From Rotaria sp. Silwood1 (taxonomy: Eukaryota; Rotifera; Eurotatoria; Philodinida; Philodinidae), in contig CAJNOP010000118.1 in the NCBI GenBank assembly GCA_905250075.1, positions 124,001 to 188,000 of the forward strand: a DNA stretch of 64,000 bases, given 5' to 3'. The notes below the pieces were generated by a model that was given only the letters and a program-made list of their open reading frames with translations, made no database searches and had not been told where the DNA came from. Each line of letters begins with the position of its first letter. The first letter of the stretch is position 1. The position numbers and the translations under genes are program-made. This document shows positions 14,101-26,752 of the stretch, in pieces.

Positions 14101-17100
14101 GATAAATAAAACATGAATTAATCACAATACAACATACATGAATATTTAAAAGAGACAGTACCGCATTTGTTGCCTGTTGATTATAAGATGCTATAGATGA
14201 TGATTCAGTTAATATATTCTCATTTGTATCATGATCAGACAATATATGACTTGATGTCGATGAAACATTACTATTACCACTATTGCTACTGGCAAATAAT
14301 GTTTGAGCCCATGAACCTGATTTATTGGTTGATGATGATGATGAAGCGGAATTTTGTAGAGGTAAAGTCTGAGAATTAGCCTAATTAAATAGAAATTAAT
14401 CAGGAAAGAAAAAGTTATAAATAAATTTCGAATCAAGCAAAATGTTTGAAATAGTGAATTTTATTTTTTCTTAGATGTGTAAATAGAATCCTTTTTTTTT
14501 ATTTTGAACATTGTTTGATTCAAATATCTATTTATATCTTTCACAAATGAATGCGAACTCAAGTAATTCAAGTCAAGTTTGTCTCTCAAATGAAAACAAA
14601 TTTTGAGTTAAACGATTCATAGCGATTATGTAACTTATCACTGAAACGAATATTATTGAAAAAACAAAAGATCACTGAATTTTTCTCAATGATCTATAAC
14701 AGTGATCTTCGTTTCAGTCACTTTTTGGATATATACTGTATAGAAAGAATAATGCAAATGTTGAATTATGTGGAAGCTACTCGAACTCTAACTCGGTGCT
14801 TTAAATCATGCTGGGCCTATCAGAATGTTTCAGCGAAGTTAGAAAAAAAAACTCTCAAAGAACTCGTCCTCATAGATTGTTGGAACTGAATAATGATCGT
14901 TTGACTGAATTTTCAAATAAACTCGATTTTTATTAATCAACTGTGGCAAACGACTATTTGTTTTTCGACACTCAATATCTAGACAAATGAGTATTCTTTT
15001 TAGTTGAAACTATCCGAATATTCTAAGGGTCATTAGATTTATCTACGGGTAGAATTTCATGTCGAAATTCCATGCTTTGATTTTCTAGTAAACATCGAAA
15101 AATGTGTTCAAAGTTCAGTAAAACAATCATAATTCAATTTCAAAGCCCAACAAGAATGAAACTTTTTAGAACTTTTCTAGTTGAAATCGAACCTGATGTG
15201 ATTGTTCAGTGTGTTCATTGCTCCGAACTTAAAACATTTGAATTTTCAATATATACTCATACAGAATTTATTAAAGTATAAAATCTACGATAATTTTACT
15301 AATTAAACTTTTAAAAAGTCAGCGTAAGACTTCATACTAAAAATTGTCACAAGTCATTTATTTCATGTCCTAAACTGAGATATTTTTGACTTCATACTAT
15401 GTTAATGTTAATTTAATAACGAACTAATGAAATAAAAACATCGAATTTAAGCATCATTTTAATTTAAAAAACAAAATCATTAAAGGCATAGACATGATTA
15501 TTAAAATAAAATCATTTCTATCAATTTTTTTTCGTTAACTTTTGACATACGTATTGATGAGCAAAAGCAGCTGCTTCTCTCGAACGTCTTTCCTGTTCTT
15601 GTTTTTGAATTTCAGCAAAATTATATGTTTGTGTTAAATCATTCGTCTGTGATGGATGTCGAGTCCAATTCGTTGTTTCAGGTATTTTATACATTGTTTG
15701 TTGTTGAGGTTGTTCACGATATTTTTCTTGATATCGACGTACATTTTCCGCTCTATGAAGTAAAAAAAAGAGTCCAAATTTGAAATAAATAATATCATTA
15801 CTGTTGTGCTTCAATTTTTGCTTGTTGTTCTTTTTGATATTGAATTGATTGTTGAAATACTAAAAATGGATCCATATCCATAGTGGATTGTTTTTTATTA
15901 TCAATTGTTTTTGTTAATTGATCAAATATCATATGTCTATTATTGTTTAATTCTTGTTTTTTACGTAGTTCTTGTTGTTGTTCATATTGACGTCGTTCAT
16001 CTTCTTCACGTTGTAAACGTATTTGTTCAGCTTGTTGAAATAATTTAATACGTTCAAATTCTAATTCACGTCTTTGTTGTTCTAGACGACGTTGTTCTTC
16101 ATGTTTTTCTTGTTGTAATTTACCATGTGTTTGCATTGCTTGAGATAAACGTGCCATTATATTATCATTCGTTTGTTGTTGTGATATAGATATATTTGAA
16201 GGAAAATATGATGAATTATTTGTTGATGTTGTTTGTGATGGAAGATGACGAAATGAACGTTGCATATCATCATATAACATTGAATTTGATTGTTGTTGTT
16301 GTTGATTTGTTGATGATAAACTTCGTTGTAATTGTTGTTGATAAATTATTGCAGGATCCGGAACCAAATTTGATGAAAAAAGAGATGATGATGATGACTG
16401 TTGTTGAGAATTAAAATATGCTTGTAATTGAGGAGATATATTCGATGAAGATGATACTGGTTTTCGATCATTTGTTGATACTGGCATAGATGTTTGTCTA
16501 AAGATCGATTATTGTTGAATTGAGAAGGCTTTTATTTTTTAAGATGAATATTCATTTATAAGAGAATTAGATGTTCAAATAGAAAAAAAACAAAACAAAA
16601 ATTTGGGAATCGAATTAAATATAAAATATAATCTGAGTGAGAGTCGTAGAATTCTTAATTTTTAAGATAGATAGATTTTGATAAAAGCATTGCGATGATC
16701 CGATATTACCTTCCGATTTCAATGATTTTTTTTCTCTATGGATATTACATATTGATCATACAAACTCTAAAAATTACGAAATCAAGACTATGAGTATTAT
16801 GTAGGCCCAAATGAACTATGAATATTCGAAGAACTACAAGCACATTAAGAAAACTCATTTTTGAATATCTACTTGAAACTTTGCATAGAAACATGCTTTA
16901 ACAAGAGTAATTTATTGTGATAGTTTTAGGCCTTTTGATTTACTTCTATCCTGAAATAAGAGCATTAAAACTGCACGTCTATATGAGCGATTGGATGTAT
17001 CTTAGGATAGAAATAGCGAAAAGGCCTGAGACGTGCACAAAAATTAATTCTTCCTAAGGTGGTCTGTCTCCATGCAAAATTTTAAGTCAAAATTCGAAAA

Positions 17101-20100
17101 TGAGTTTTTTTTCTGAAGTTCTAAGAGTATTTCTAGTTCATTTAGGTATATGTAATGCACATATTTTTCACTCAAAAGCGATTTATCAGTTGGCAGAGAG
17201 TTCATATTGTTGAAAATCTCTTATTTTCAAAGTTTGATCTGAAAATTTGCATATATAAAGAATTCAACTTAATTACTAGTTTCCGATCAAGTCTCTTTGA
17301 AATATAAGATTTTCAAGATAGAAAGCTTTTTCCATGGGTAGTGTATACAGGAAACTGCATATCCTAAAGAAATTTTGTTCAAAATTTGTGCATTCTTTTC
17401 TAGAAGCTAGTCTAGTTTAATTCTCTATATGTAGTTCGGAGAGCTTAAACAGTTAATAGCAAGAACTTTGCATTAGGCCAGCCTTCTGTCTGAGTTTACG
17501 ACTAATCATAGTTGTAGGAAAGATATCGAGCTATTGAATTAGCCGCTAGGCAAAACCACATATTGCAAAATAGCTGAAATGTAGGAGTGCTGTTCCTTCC
17601 TTCCTTCCTTCCTTTCTTCCTTATTCAAGTTAAAGCTTTTCAATAATGCTTCATTTTGTTTTTTATTTCCAGATAAAAAACTTGATCGGAAAAATATTTT
17701 TCATGAAATACCGACTAATCTAACTAATAATAGAGCAATTAATATCCAAATAATATGCATCATAGAGATCATCTCGAGTTGAATTATAAAAAATAGAAAT
17801 TGAGCTCTCTCCATAATAGAAGAACTTGGATAAGACATATTTAGTGCATGACAATTTCTATTAGTCTTTTTTGAAATGTCTTTAAAGTAAACTATAATAA
17901 CTATTATATCAGATTCGAGAATTTCTTTCCTAATTAACTATCATGACAACCCAGTCAGACACGAGTTGAAAAAAACGTTTTTTTTCTTCGAATCAAATGA
18001 TTTTCACAACGTAGACATTCATAAACTTCCTTTATTTTCCGAAAAAAAATCAAATTGCATAAAACGTTAAAATGTGCGTTTTGTACGAGTAAAAACTCCT
18101 TTTTTTGCAACACTTATCTGACTGGGAAGCATTAATGTAAAAAAAAAAGTTTAACTTCATTCTTTAGATATAAATTCTATTTTAAAACAAAAATACCTAT
18201 TGAACATTAATGAATGCTGTAGATTTTGTCTTGATTGTGATTGTTGCATTAGATAATCATCAATAAAAGCATTATTTACTGTTGATGATGTTGTATATGG
18301 TAATGGATTAAATTTTTGTGATTCAGATACAATCGTTTGTTGTTGTTGTTGTTGTTGTTTTTGTACAGGTGTTGATGGATGTGATGAAACATCAGTACGA
18401 AATGGTAAACGACCCAATTCTTTTGTTAATTGTTGTATAGTTGAAAATTGTGTTTCACCCAAACGTTTAACAGGTAAAAGAATAGTAAAATATCCAGCAG
18501 CAAACCAACGTTCCATATCAGCAGATGAAAAAGGACCTTGTACAGTATTTTGTGGATCTTTATAAAACCATTGTTTATCATCAATGATAACTTGTGTTCG
18601 TTGTTGTGGAATATTAGATACTGTATGTGATGTTGATTCCATTGAAATAAGACGAGGTGTTGGATGTGTTGATATTGGTGGTGAATAATCATGATCCTAG
18701 AAAAATATTTTTTTTTTCAATCAAGAATTTATTTTATTATTCATACTTCAGCAAGTGTTGCTTCGACTACAGTTGTTGCAACATCACTTTGATCATAATC
18801 ATCATCCCATGATGGAAGAAATTGTTGTACGGGAGGTGTTGATTGAGATACTAGAATTTGCACAAAAAAAAAAAATATCAAAAATGAAGATTATAGAATT
18901 TTATAGAAAAAAAAAATCATTTACCAATAGGTTCTGTTGCAACTGGAACATTAGCAACAGCTGTATCTACTTTAAGTGTTGATTTTTCAGGTTGAATTTC
19001 TTCTTTCTGTCGTAATGAATCCTTTTTTTAATAGAAAAAAAAAATATATATTTTTTTTAATTTAAAATAAAAATCATATATTACAATATTGCTTTGTGAT
19101 AATGATTCATCTGATGTTGATTGTGATTGTGTTTGTTGTTGTTCATTACTACTATTTTGTCGAACTGTTGATGATCTAGTAAATGTTCCATCATGTTCAA
19201 ATGTTGCATTACTTAAATGATTATCATCATCATCATCATTATTATCATCCATCCATTCTGGCATACCTAAATTAATTTCAAAAGATTAATAACCATTTGT
19301 AAGAAAGACTTTGATAAAATGGAAGTAACTAATGATCTTTTAATCTTAGTAACAGATGTTATTCATGATAAATGATAATTGTCAATAGAAGAAAACAAAA
19401 CTTACGATCTCGTTTTAGTTGTGGACGACGTAAATTAAGATCACGATCCGAATTTGTTCGCCATCCACTACTACGTTGTTGATTTGATTCATAACTATTC
19501 GATGGACCTTAAAACAAAAAAAAAAACGAATAAATCTCAAAATATAAAATTGATATTTTAATACCAGATCGATCATCATTAGAATTCCATTTATCATTTG
19601 ATTTTGTACGTTGTTCCATTGATCCACCACCACGTCTTATTTGTCCACCTCGTGATGTCCACGAATTTGAACTATTGATTGGTGTTGATGAATCTTCACT
19701 TTGTTGATTACTATCATCATCATCACCTCGTGATCGACGCCAACCATCAGATGTTTGACGTGTACTACCACGACGAAATGTTTGTGATTGTTCACTTAAC
19801 AAAATTAAATAAACACTATGATTAAAATTAATAAAAATCATCATATTTCAGAAGTTAACAGTTACATTTAAAACATGTTACTTATTCTATGAAATTGTAT
19901 AAAAGAAAAGAATTAATTTGTACTGTTCTAATTCTATCGATAAGACTAGAATAATTACATACTCATGTTGAAACTTTTATTACTTATGTTCATAATTTAA
20001 TTCTCTCGAATTCTAAAATTTAATTTACATACCGATCATCATAAGATCGTACTCGATTTCCAAATGATCCACCACGTGAATGATAATTACTACGAGACCA

Positions 20101-20826
20101 TGATGATGTTTGTCCAGATGTTGTTTCATCACCAGTATTTCCATTTTCACCATTATCATCTGAATTATTATTATTAGTAGTAGTAGTGTTAGGACGATTT
20201 GATCCATAAGTATGATCACGTCCACCACGACCTCTTGAACCACCTCGACCATTTGACATTGGACGAGTATTTCGTGAATCTTGTTGTGATTGTTGAGAAT
20301 TATGTCCAGCACGACCAGCACCACCTGGTGTTCGACCAGATATATAACTTGATAGTGCATTCATTTTAGCCTTAATTAAAATATTTCAAATTTGCTGTTC
20401 TTTTTTTTGTTTCTCTTTAAAAAAAAACAAACTTACAGTTTCTTCAGAAGTTGGTGCAGTTAAAGATAATGGATCCATTATATTTGGTCGAAAAACATTT
20501 TCAACATCTTTTAAATTTTCAATGATTTCATTTTTGACAGCTTCATTTAAACGTTCTGAAACATTAACACGTAATGCTAAAATTTCATCTTTTGAATAAC
20601 GATATTTTGTAGCTGCAAATTTAAATATATTTCCACTACCACTACCACTAGATGATGGAATTGATGTTGCTGAATCTGGTGTTGATAATGCTCGAAGCCT
20701 ATTTATATGAAAAATAAGCAAAATAAAAAAAAAAAAAAAATTTTTTTTTTTTTTTGTCTTCACAAACCATTCGGGTCCAAAATTTAATGGTTGTGTTGTA
20801 TGTTGAGCGACAGTAGATGAAGTCAT
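11136..20826 (-). CDS. gigyf: GIGYF (GRB10-interacting GYF protein), translational repressor (17 exons, 1295 aa)
   Basis: GIGYF proteins recruit the cap-binding repressor 4EHP (EIF4E2) and silence mRNAs, including in ribosome-associated quality control. Exons: 20768-20826, 20437-20698, 20033-20370, 19565-19794, 19406-19507, 19085-19266, 18925-19021, 18747-18850, 18197-18696, 15802-16497, 15551-15752, 14162-14380, 13858-13977, 13610-13806, 11640-11848, 11429-11574, 11136-11360. The N-terminus LNFGPEWLRAL and the 4EHP-binding motif YRYSKDEILAL (residues 52-62) match vertebrate GIGYF1/2. RG-rich and Asp-rich segments follow, with PEWMDD. The GYF domain is at about residues 501-557 (WFYKDP, GPF, M-x2-W, GYF), where it would bind Pro-rich ligands. 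Then come Gln/Glu/Arg coiled coils, LAEIQK-like FAEIQKQEQERR, a C-terminal helical block (ALSKWAQTQF; EYVQPYIGTVSKAKEFANDF) and the KKKAKKMKGQ tail. The length matches human GIGYF2 (1299 aa). The start was chosen at the first ATG preceding the conserved N-terminus. Confidence 0.95.
11849..13609. other. Long GIGYF intron with a C-rich (CACCC)-type tract
   Basis: A 1.76 kb intron in a gene whose other introns are mostly below 100 bp. From 12355 to 12560 the plus strand is strongly C-rich and G-poor, made of irregular CACACCC, CATACCC and ACCCAC words. Read on the other strand this is TGTGGG/GGGTGTG-like. The apparent Pro/Thr/His reading frame at 12382-12570 is a by-product of this tract. Confidence 0.6.
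14381..15550. other. GIGYF intron 11, 1.17 kb
   Basis: AT-rich with no repeat family recognised. A short inverted pair (ATCACTGAAACGAA near 14638 and TTCGTTTCAGT near 14708) could form a weak hairpin. The 77-codon plus-strand frame at 14656-14889 has no recognisable domain and is not called. Confidence 0.5.
16797..17155. repeat. ~355 bp inverted-repeat (fold-back) element in GIGYF intron 9
   Basis: The left arm from about 16797 pairs with the right arm ending about 17155. GTAGGCCCAAATGAAC at 16801 is mirrored by GTTCATTTAGGTATATG at 17136. AAAACTCATTTTTGAATATC near 16850 is mirrored by CGAAAATGAGTTTTTT near 17095. ACTTCTATCCTGAAATAAG near 16943 is mirrored by TCTTAGGATAGAAATAG near 17002. 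The centre is near 16980. Arms are about 165 bp with many mismatches, so the copy is old. No coding capacity was seen; it is best read as a MITE/fold-back. Confidence 0.7.
17592..17621. repeat. (TTCC)n microsatellite
   Basis: About seven TTCC/TTTCTTCC units in GIGYF intron 9. Confidence 0.9.
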
Positions 20827-23800
20827 TTTTTTTTCCAAATTTTTTTAAAAGAAAAACAAAAACAAAATAAAATATTTAATTTATAATCGATAATCGTAAG
20901 CAATATCTTAAAATAATTGTAAATATATACAAAAAAATAAACAAATCAATAACAATAAAATAAGAAAATTCTATTTATTACAAAATAAATAAATATATAA
21001 AGAAACCTTAAATTTTAATAGAATTTCTTTTATAGAAATATTATTATTATTATCTTTATCATAATTTTTTTGTTTTGTTTGTCACTTATATTATTTATTA
21101 TTTAAAATGAAGAAATATATGCAAATTCCATAGTTTACTTGAAATGATCAAAAAAAAAACATAACCACGGGTTTTATTCGGTCGAATAGAAATAAGAAAA
21201 CAAAGAAAAGACAAAAAAAAAGTACATGCATAAGTGAAAGATAGTGACGGTGACTGAACGAAAGGGGTCGCCATTTAACAGTTATATGTCTTTTTTTACT
21301 ATTCTATGATAGATTAAAAAATTATACTATAATTAATGTTACATTTTAATAAATGTTATTATCTTTTCATTCTAAACGTATTTATCTCATAATTAATTAT
21401 GTAATTAAATAGATATATCAGATTAATATAATTGAATAAAAATTAAATATTAAAAAAAAGAAAATAATTAAATTTTACAGTCAATTATTATTAGTACTGA
21501 TAATTTCAATATTGACAACATATAACTTGAAAAATATGTTATTTCAAACGATATTTCAGAGTGAAAGAAAAATTTTTTATTTTTAATATGTATCAATATT
21601 AATTGCAAACACTCTTTTTCTATTTGTCGACAAACATGAACACTTTATTATAAATACTAGTTAGCTTGCAATTATTGTACCCGTTTATTGATTCATTTAA
21701 CACGATGTAGCAAATACAATTTTTAAAAAAATTACAAAATTATGAAGTTAAACTATTACTTCATGTTTAAAAAATTTGATAATAAGATAATATCCGCAAT
21801 GTATGGCAGACTGTTAATACACTGTTCCAATAAACTAATATGAAAATCCGTATAATCATTTGAAAATTGTAGTTTCAGAAATTTGACAATCCACATGGTG
21901 AAATGTTCTATTATAAAACAATTATAAATCTTTGAAAATAGCTATTTTTACAGGATATATCTGAAAAAAAAAATTGTGAAACCCATGTTCACATTATACG
22001 TAATAATATTTGAAATTTTCTGTAGTTTATACCAAATCAGAATGCTTAAGAACACTATCAAGAATTAATGACTTAAGAGAGCAACAAATTAAAAATTTCT
22101 CATTAAATAATAATAAATTAATTCAATAAATGAATCTAAAAAATAAAAATTATAGTTGTTTGAATCAGTGAACTAACAATAAAACAAATTAGAAAGATAA
22201 TATTCAATTCAGCATTAAATTGATATAAGCCTAGTAAAATTTTTCAACCGAAGTTTGTTATTGAATTCCATTTGTTCTATACATTGATGTATATTGTTTA
22301 TTTTGTTGTGATATATGAATAGATTGACAATTGATATTTAAAATTTAGTTCATATTTCTTTTTCGAACCGTTAAAAATTCACCACTCATAGATAAATATT
22401 TTATCAATTTAATGAAATTGAAAAACACATTTTTGATATTTGTCCTTATGAATATAAGTTGAAATTAGTTTAGTTTTGAAAAATTTTTTTTTTTTCAAAT
22501 CCTAAAATTAAAACAGAGATAAACGAAACTTTATATAAATCTTAGAAATTTTAAAGAAAAAAAAAATCTTGATTTTATATTATTTTTCGTACAAATCCTC
22601 TAAAGAGTGATATGTTTCAGGATATGTCTTGATACACTTGCATAAAGTATTAGATGGTAAAATAACAAAACTTTATTAATCATATAAGTCATTGGCTAGA
22701 TGTTATCAAGAAACACAAAACCTTATATTTTGTCAATTTTTTCAATAGCTCATTAATTCTTTCTATGAAAACTCTAAAGCATGGGCTTTTCGAGTAAATC
22801 TTATATAGACCATTAAGATCAAGACAATCCGCAATGTCCAGGTTGAAAAGCGACTAACCCTTTGATGACGAAGCAGACCTTTTCAATATTTGCTGAATTC
22901 TGACATAGATACCATTGGTTACAGCTTTACATCTTTAAATCTAGTCTAAGTGTAAGAATTATAACTGTCAATAACTATGATCACAAATGAATACATTTGT
23001 TATAGTTTCATAATAGTACCATCGATCAAGATCACGAACATCATAAGTTTTATTACATAGTAGTCATAAGAAGTCCTACTAACGGGTGAAAAGTACATTA
23101 ATTTCAATACTTTTGCCTGATACTTTGGCTAAAAATAGAGCTCAGTGAATCCTGATTCCAAGCAGCAATCCAAAAAATAAATACTTTACGATGAAAACAC
23201 TAGGTTTTTTTTCCTAGAGTCCAAAAAGTTTTGTTTTGACATTTTTCTAGTTTTTCATTATTTAAATGCTTTGTTCTCTATTTTCTTATTAACGAATAAA
23301 GATTCATATGTCTATATTGTGTCACACATAGAGTACTTCAATTGGCTATAATCGTGAGACGTAAAGAAGTCTCACCATGCATCTTTTCTCCATCGATGAT
23401 TGCGATGGTCAAGCTTTCAAGGAGCACTTGATTGTAACAGAAAAATAAAGACATATTTGAAATCAATGTGAAGTAAAGGAATTTAGGGTAAGATGTCGCT
23501 CAGAATTTTTCAATCTATCTTATTGCTGAGTACAAAAAGCTAATATTTCTATTTAGAAAAAATCATTTTCGATAGAAAATAAATCAAATCAGCTGTACTT
23601 TTGATATGGCAATGAAACTTTTTGTGATCTATCTATTTCATTCTATACAATCTTTAACAACTCAAAGAAATGCATAATATAAATAAATCAACTAAAAGCT
23701 TCTTTATCCAGATTAAAATATCGTGAATAATTCGTTTTCATACATATTATCCTTAAAATTTCATTAATTAATAGTAAAATGATTTTATCATCCTATTAAC

Positions 23801-25456
23801 TGAATCATCTATTTCAATATTTTTCACACAACATTAACAAAAAAAAAATTAAATGGACAAATTATCATTACAATTAGTCAGATATAAAGTGGACAACAAA
23901 TGTTTAAGACACTTACTACTTTTTTTCTACTTATTCCGTACTTAAATGTCATTAGAGTTATATATTTGATGAAACATACATTATACAAGAGGTTGCAACG
24001 TATCATTCGGTGAAAAAAATTCTGCTCTACAAAATGCACGATTTTCCAGAGTTCTGAAATTTCTTGTTTGAATCTTAATTTTCTTAATTATTAATAAGCT
24101 ATTACTGAATTTATAAAACGTGTTTCAAAAAATTCTATTGTAGTTAGTTATTGCAAAACAAAAAATACATAGCTTTGTTCAGTTTTCAATGCTCTTTCTT
24201 ATGATATACTTGAAAATTAAAAAACATGAAAATAAATTGTGTTAATTAACTAATTAATTAAAACTATTAATTATTAATATTTAATTATTAAAATCAATAA
24301 TTAAGAAAAACTTTTGTATATCAAAATGTAGCTCGTTTAATTTTGTATCTAATGGTATATTTTAGTGGATTTTTTTCTGTTTTCAATAACAATAAAATCG
24401 ATAACATACTAAAAGTGACTTAAACTTTTGATTATACAGAAAAAAATTGTATTTCGCTGTACATTCTCAGCTAACGACCAATTTGATAACATATAAATGA
24501 ACCATATAGACCTCAATCCTACTTACATATATATATATAAACATATTTATTTTTTCTTTCCTTTAAAAAAAAATTACAAAAAATAAAAAGTGTCTTAAAC
24601 TTTTGTGGCCCACTTTATTTATAGATTTGTCAATGTGATCAATTTGTGTACATTTATATATATATATATATGATTACAATTGAATATATTAAGATTCATT
24701 TTATATTTAAATTGATAAGGTCTTTTCCTATTCAAATGACACTAGTTGTTTAGATAATATCTCTTGAGAATTCTTTATATTGCCTTTAGGTCTATCATAA
24801 TCATCATTAATGTATGACAAAAGGTAATGTCTTAAAATATTTCTTTTGATAAGAAATCAATTGTGTATAGTCGAAATCAATTATTATCATTGTATGGTGT
24901 GATGATGATGAAGTAATCAACACATACACTAAAGTCCATTCGAGCAGAAAATTGATCATATTATATAGAGGGGGTTAAAAAGAAAAAGGTGAATCTTTAC
25001 CTAAACAATTAACATAGCGTGTCATTAATTGAAGTAATAATATTTGAGTTTTCGTTTTCTTTTTTCCTATGCAGTCGGTCTCGTACCTACCTTATTAATC
25101 TCGTCGCGTGCGTCTAACTACTTGCTATATACAAAATTGATCGTCATTATATTCATGATGAATTAGTAGAGACGAGAAAGAATAAGAAAAAAAAAAAGAA
25201 AAAGAAGCAATGATGATGACGTCTGTCAGCAATTATACTTTTACATAGACTTACCTTTTCTTTTTTTCTTTTTTAACTAAATTAATGATAAAATAAACCA
25301 AGCAATATATATTGAAATACTTAGCTAATTCATTGAATTATATTTATATATATAAATGAAAAGAAAAGAAAAACAAATCATAGCAGCACAATAGGAAATT
25401 CTCTCTCTGCATACAAATAGTCTCAAAAACGAAAAAGAAAAAAAAAATTTATGTTC
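20827..25456. other. Intergenic region between GIGYF and Rx
   Basis: 4.6 kb, very AT-rich. The stretch 21170-21290 next to the GIGYF start is less AT-rich and may hold the promoter/5' UTR. Apart from the inverted-repeat element at 23887-24615, no gene or named element could be supported. Confidence 0.5.
23887..24615. mobile_element. Non-autonomous Tc1/mariner-like MITE, 729 bp
   Basis: The ends are terminal inverted repeats: AAGTGGACAACAAATGTTTA on the left, and on the right the reverse complement reads AAGTGGGCCACAAAAGTTTA. The match runs on through AGACACTT, 28 bp with three mismatches. Both ends abut a TA dinucleotide (23885-23886 and 24616-24617), as expected for TA-targeted Tc1/mariner insertion. 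There is no transposase frame inside. A related inner block near 24410 (AAAAGTGACTTAAACTTTTG) suggests a nested or duplicated end. Confidence 0.7.
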
Positions 25457-26752
25457 TTATACACCTTGAGGCCATACAAGATGATTTTTTGCATGATTTG
25501 TTGTTCCAATAATGGCACTCATATATTCTTTGGCTTTAATACGTAAATGAGCAATTGAATCAACATTATTATTATTATTATTATTATTATTTGTTTCGTT
25601 TAGAATATCATTTGTATCCGAAGAAAATGAAGCATATGGATGATGAAGTGGTGGTGTTGGATATGATGATGTTGAATAAAGTGTTGATACATTACAATTT
25701 GTTGGAAAAAATGGTATACCACCAGGATTATTTGAATTATTTGTATTAGTACAATATGATGAATTTGATGTTGTAAATGGTGTAACAAGCCATGGATCCA
25801 TTGATAATGTTGATGGGACTGATGATGAACATGATGGAGATGATGATGATGCAGTTGTAATATTTCGAGATGTTACTGGAAAACTTGACATAGGAAAATC
25901 TGGATTAATTTTTAATGTATTTGCTTCGGCTTTTTCTTGTCGACGCCATTTAGCACGACGATTTTGAAACCTAATATTAAATCATACTTAAGTGTTTATG
26001 TCTATAGTTATTTCAATTCAATAGTTTTCTATTATAAGAATTTCTCTATAGTATTGAGAAACTCAATAGATTATATCATTTCTTACCATACTTGTACTCG
26101 CACTTCAGGTAAACTAATTTTGCCTGCTAATTCTTCTCGATTGTATACATCGGGATAATCTAAAAATAAAAAAATAATAATAAGATAAATTGAATGAAAG
26201 ATAAAAATGACTTACGAGATTTTTCAAAAGCTCGTTCAAGTTCATGTAGTTGAAATGTTGTAAATGTCGTACGATTACGACGATGTTTTTTTTTTGAATT
26301 ATGTTGATTATTTGTTAAACAATGATCATTACTATCATTGTCATCATCTAAATCTGCAAGATCTTCATCTGAATTACCATTACTTTTACTATTACTTAAT
26401 ACATCTGTTTCATCACTAACACGACGAGCAGATTTAACTACTAATATATATGTAAAAAAACAAATAATAAAGAAATTTTTTTCTTTGTCTTTGTTTTATT
26501 TTGATACTTACTATCTGGATAATGTTCATTTAAATGATGTTTTTTATTTTGTTGATGAAAATCTAATGATGATGGTAATAAATGAGACGAAAATGGATGT
26601 TGTTGATGATGATTATCACCATTTTTAATACCTAATATAGCTTCAATTGAATGAATTGCTTTAAGATTATTAGGATCAGATAAATCATCACTTGTTGTTG
26701 CTACTAATGGTATAGAATTTGTTGTTATTGTTTTATTTGTACCACTTTTCAT
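25457..26752 (-). CDS. rx: Retinal homeobox (Rx/RAX) transcription factor (4 exons, 350 aa)
   Basis: Paired-like homeodomain regulator of anterior neural and eye-field development in animals; nuclear DNA-binding protein. Exons: 26512-26752, 26216-26440, 26087-26159, 25457-25970. Residues 34-42, HSIEAILGI, are the octapeptide (eh1-like repression motif) typical of Rx. The homeodomain is at residues 133-192, with [40 protein letters not shown] and [18 protein letters not shown]; Gln is at homeodomain position 50. An acidic stretch precedes it. The C-terminus carries an OAR motif ([16 protein letters not shown], about residues 317-332). Low-complexity Asn and Ser/Thr runs lie between them. The start ATG is the first in frame and leads directly into the octapeptide exon. 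Exon 2 begins at a tandem TAGTAG acceptor, so isoforms differing by one residue are possible. Confidence 0.95.

Noticed and set aside
20025..20360. 111-codon minus-strand frame rich in Ile, Met, Val and His
   Set aside because: Out-of-frame shadow of GIGYF exon 3, whose true frame encodes the RG-rich segment.
22700..23000. Possible reverse-transcriptase-like remnant on the minus strand
   Set aside because: A short readable stretch (NLDIADCLDLNGLYKIYSKS) lacks the YxDD box or any other RT motif; too little to call.
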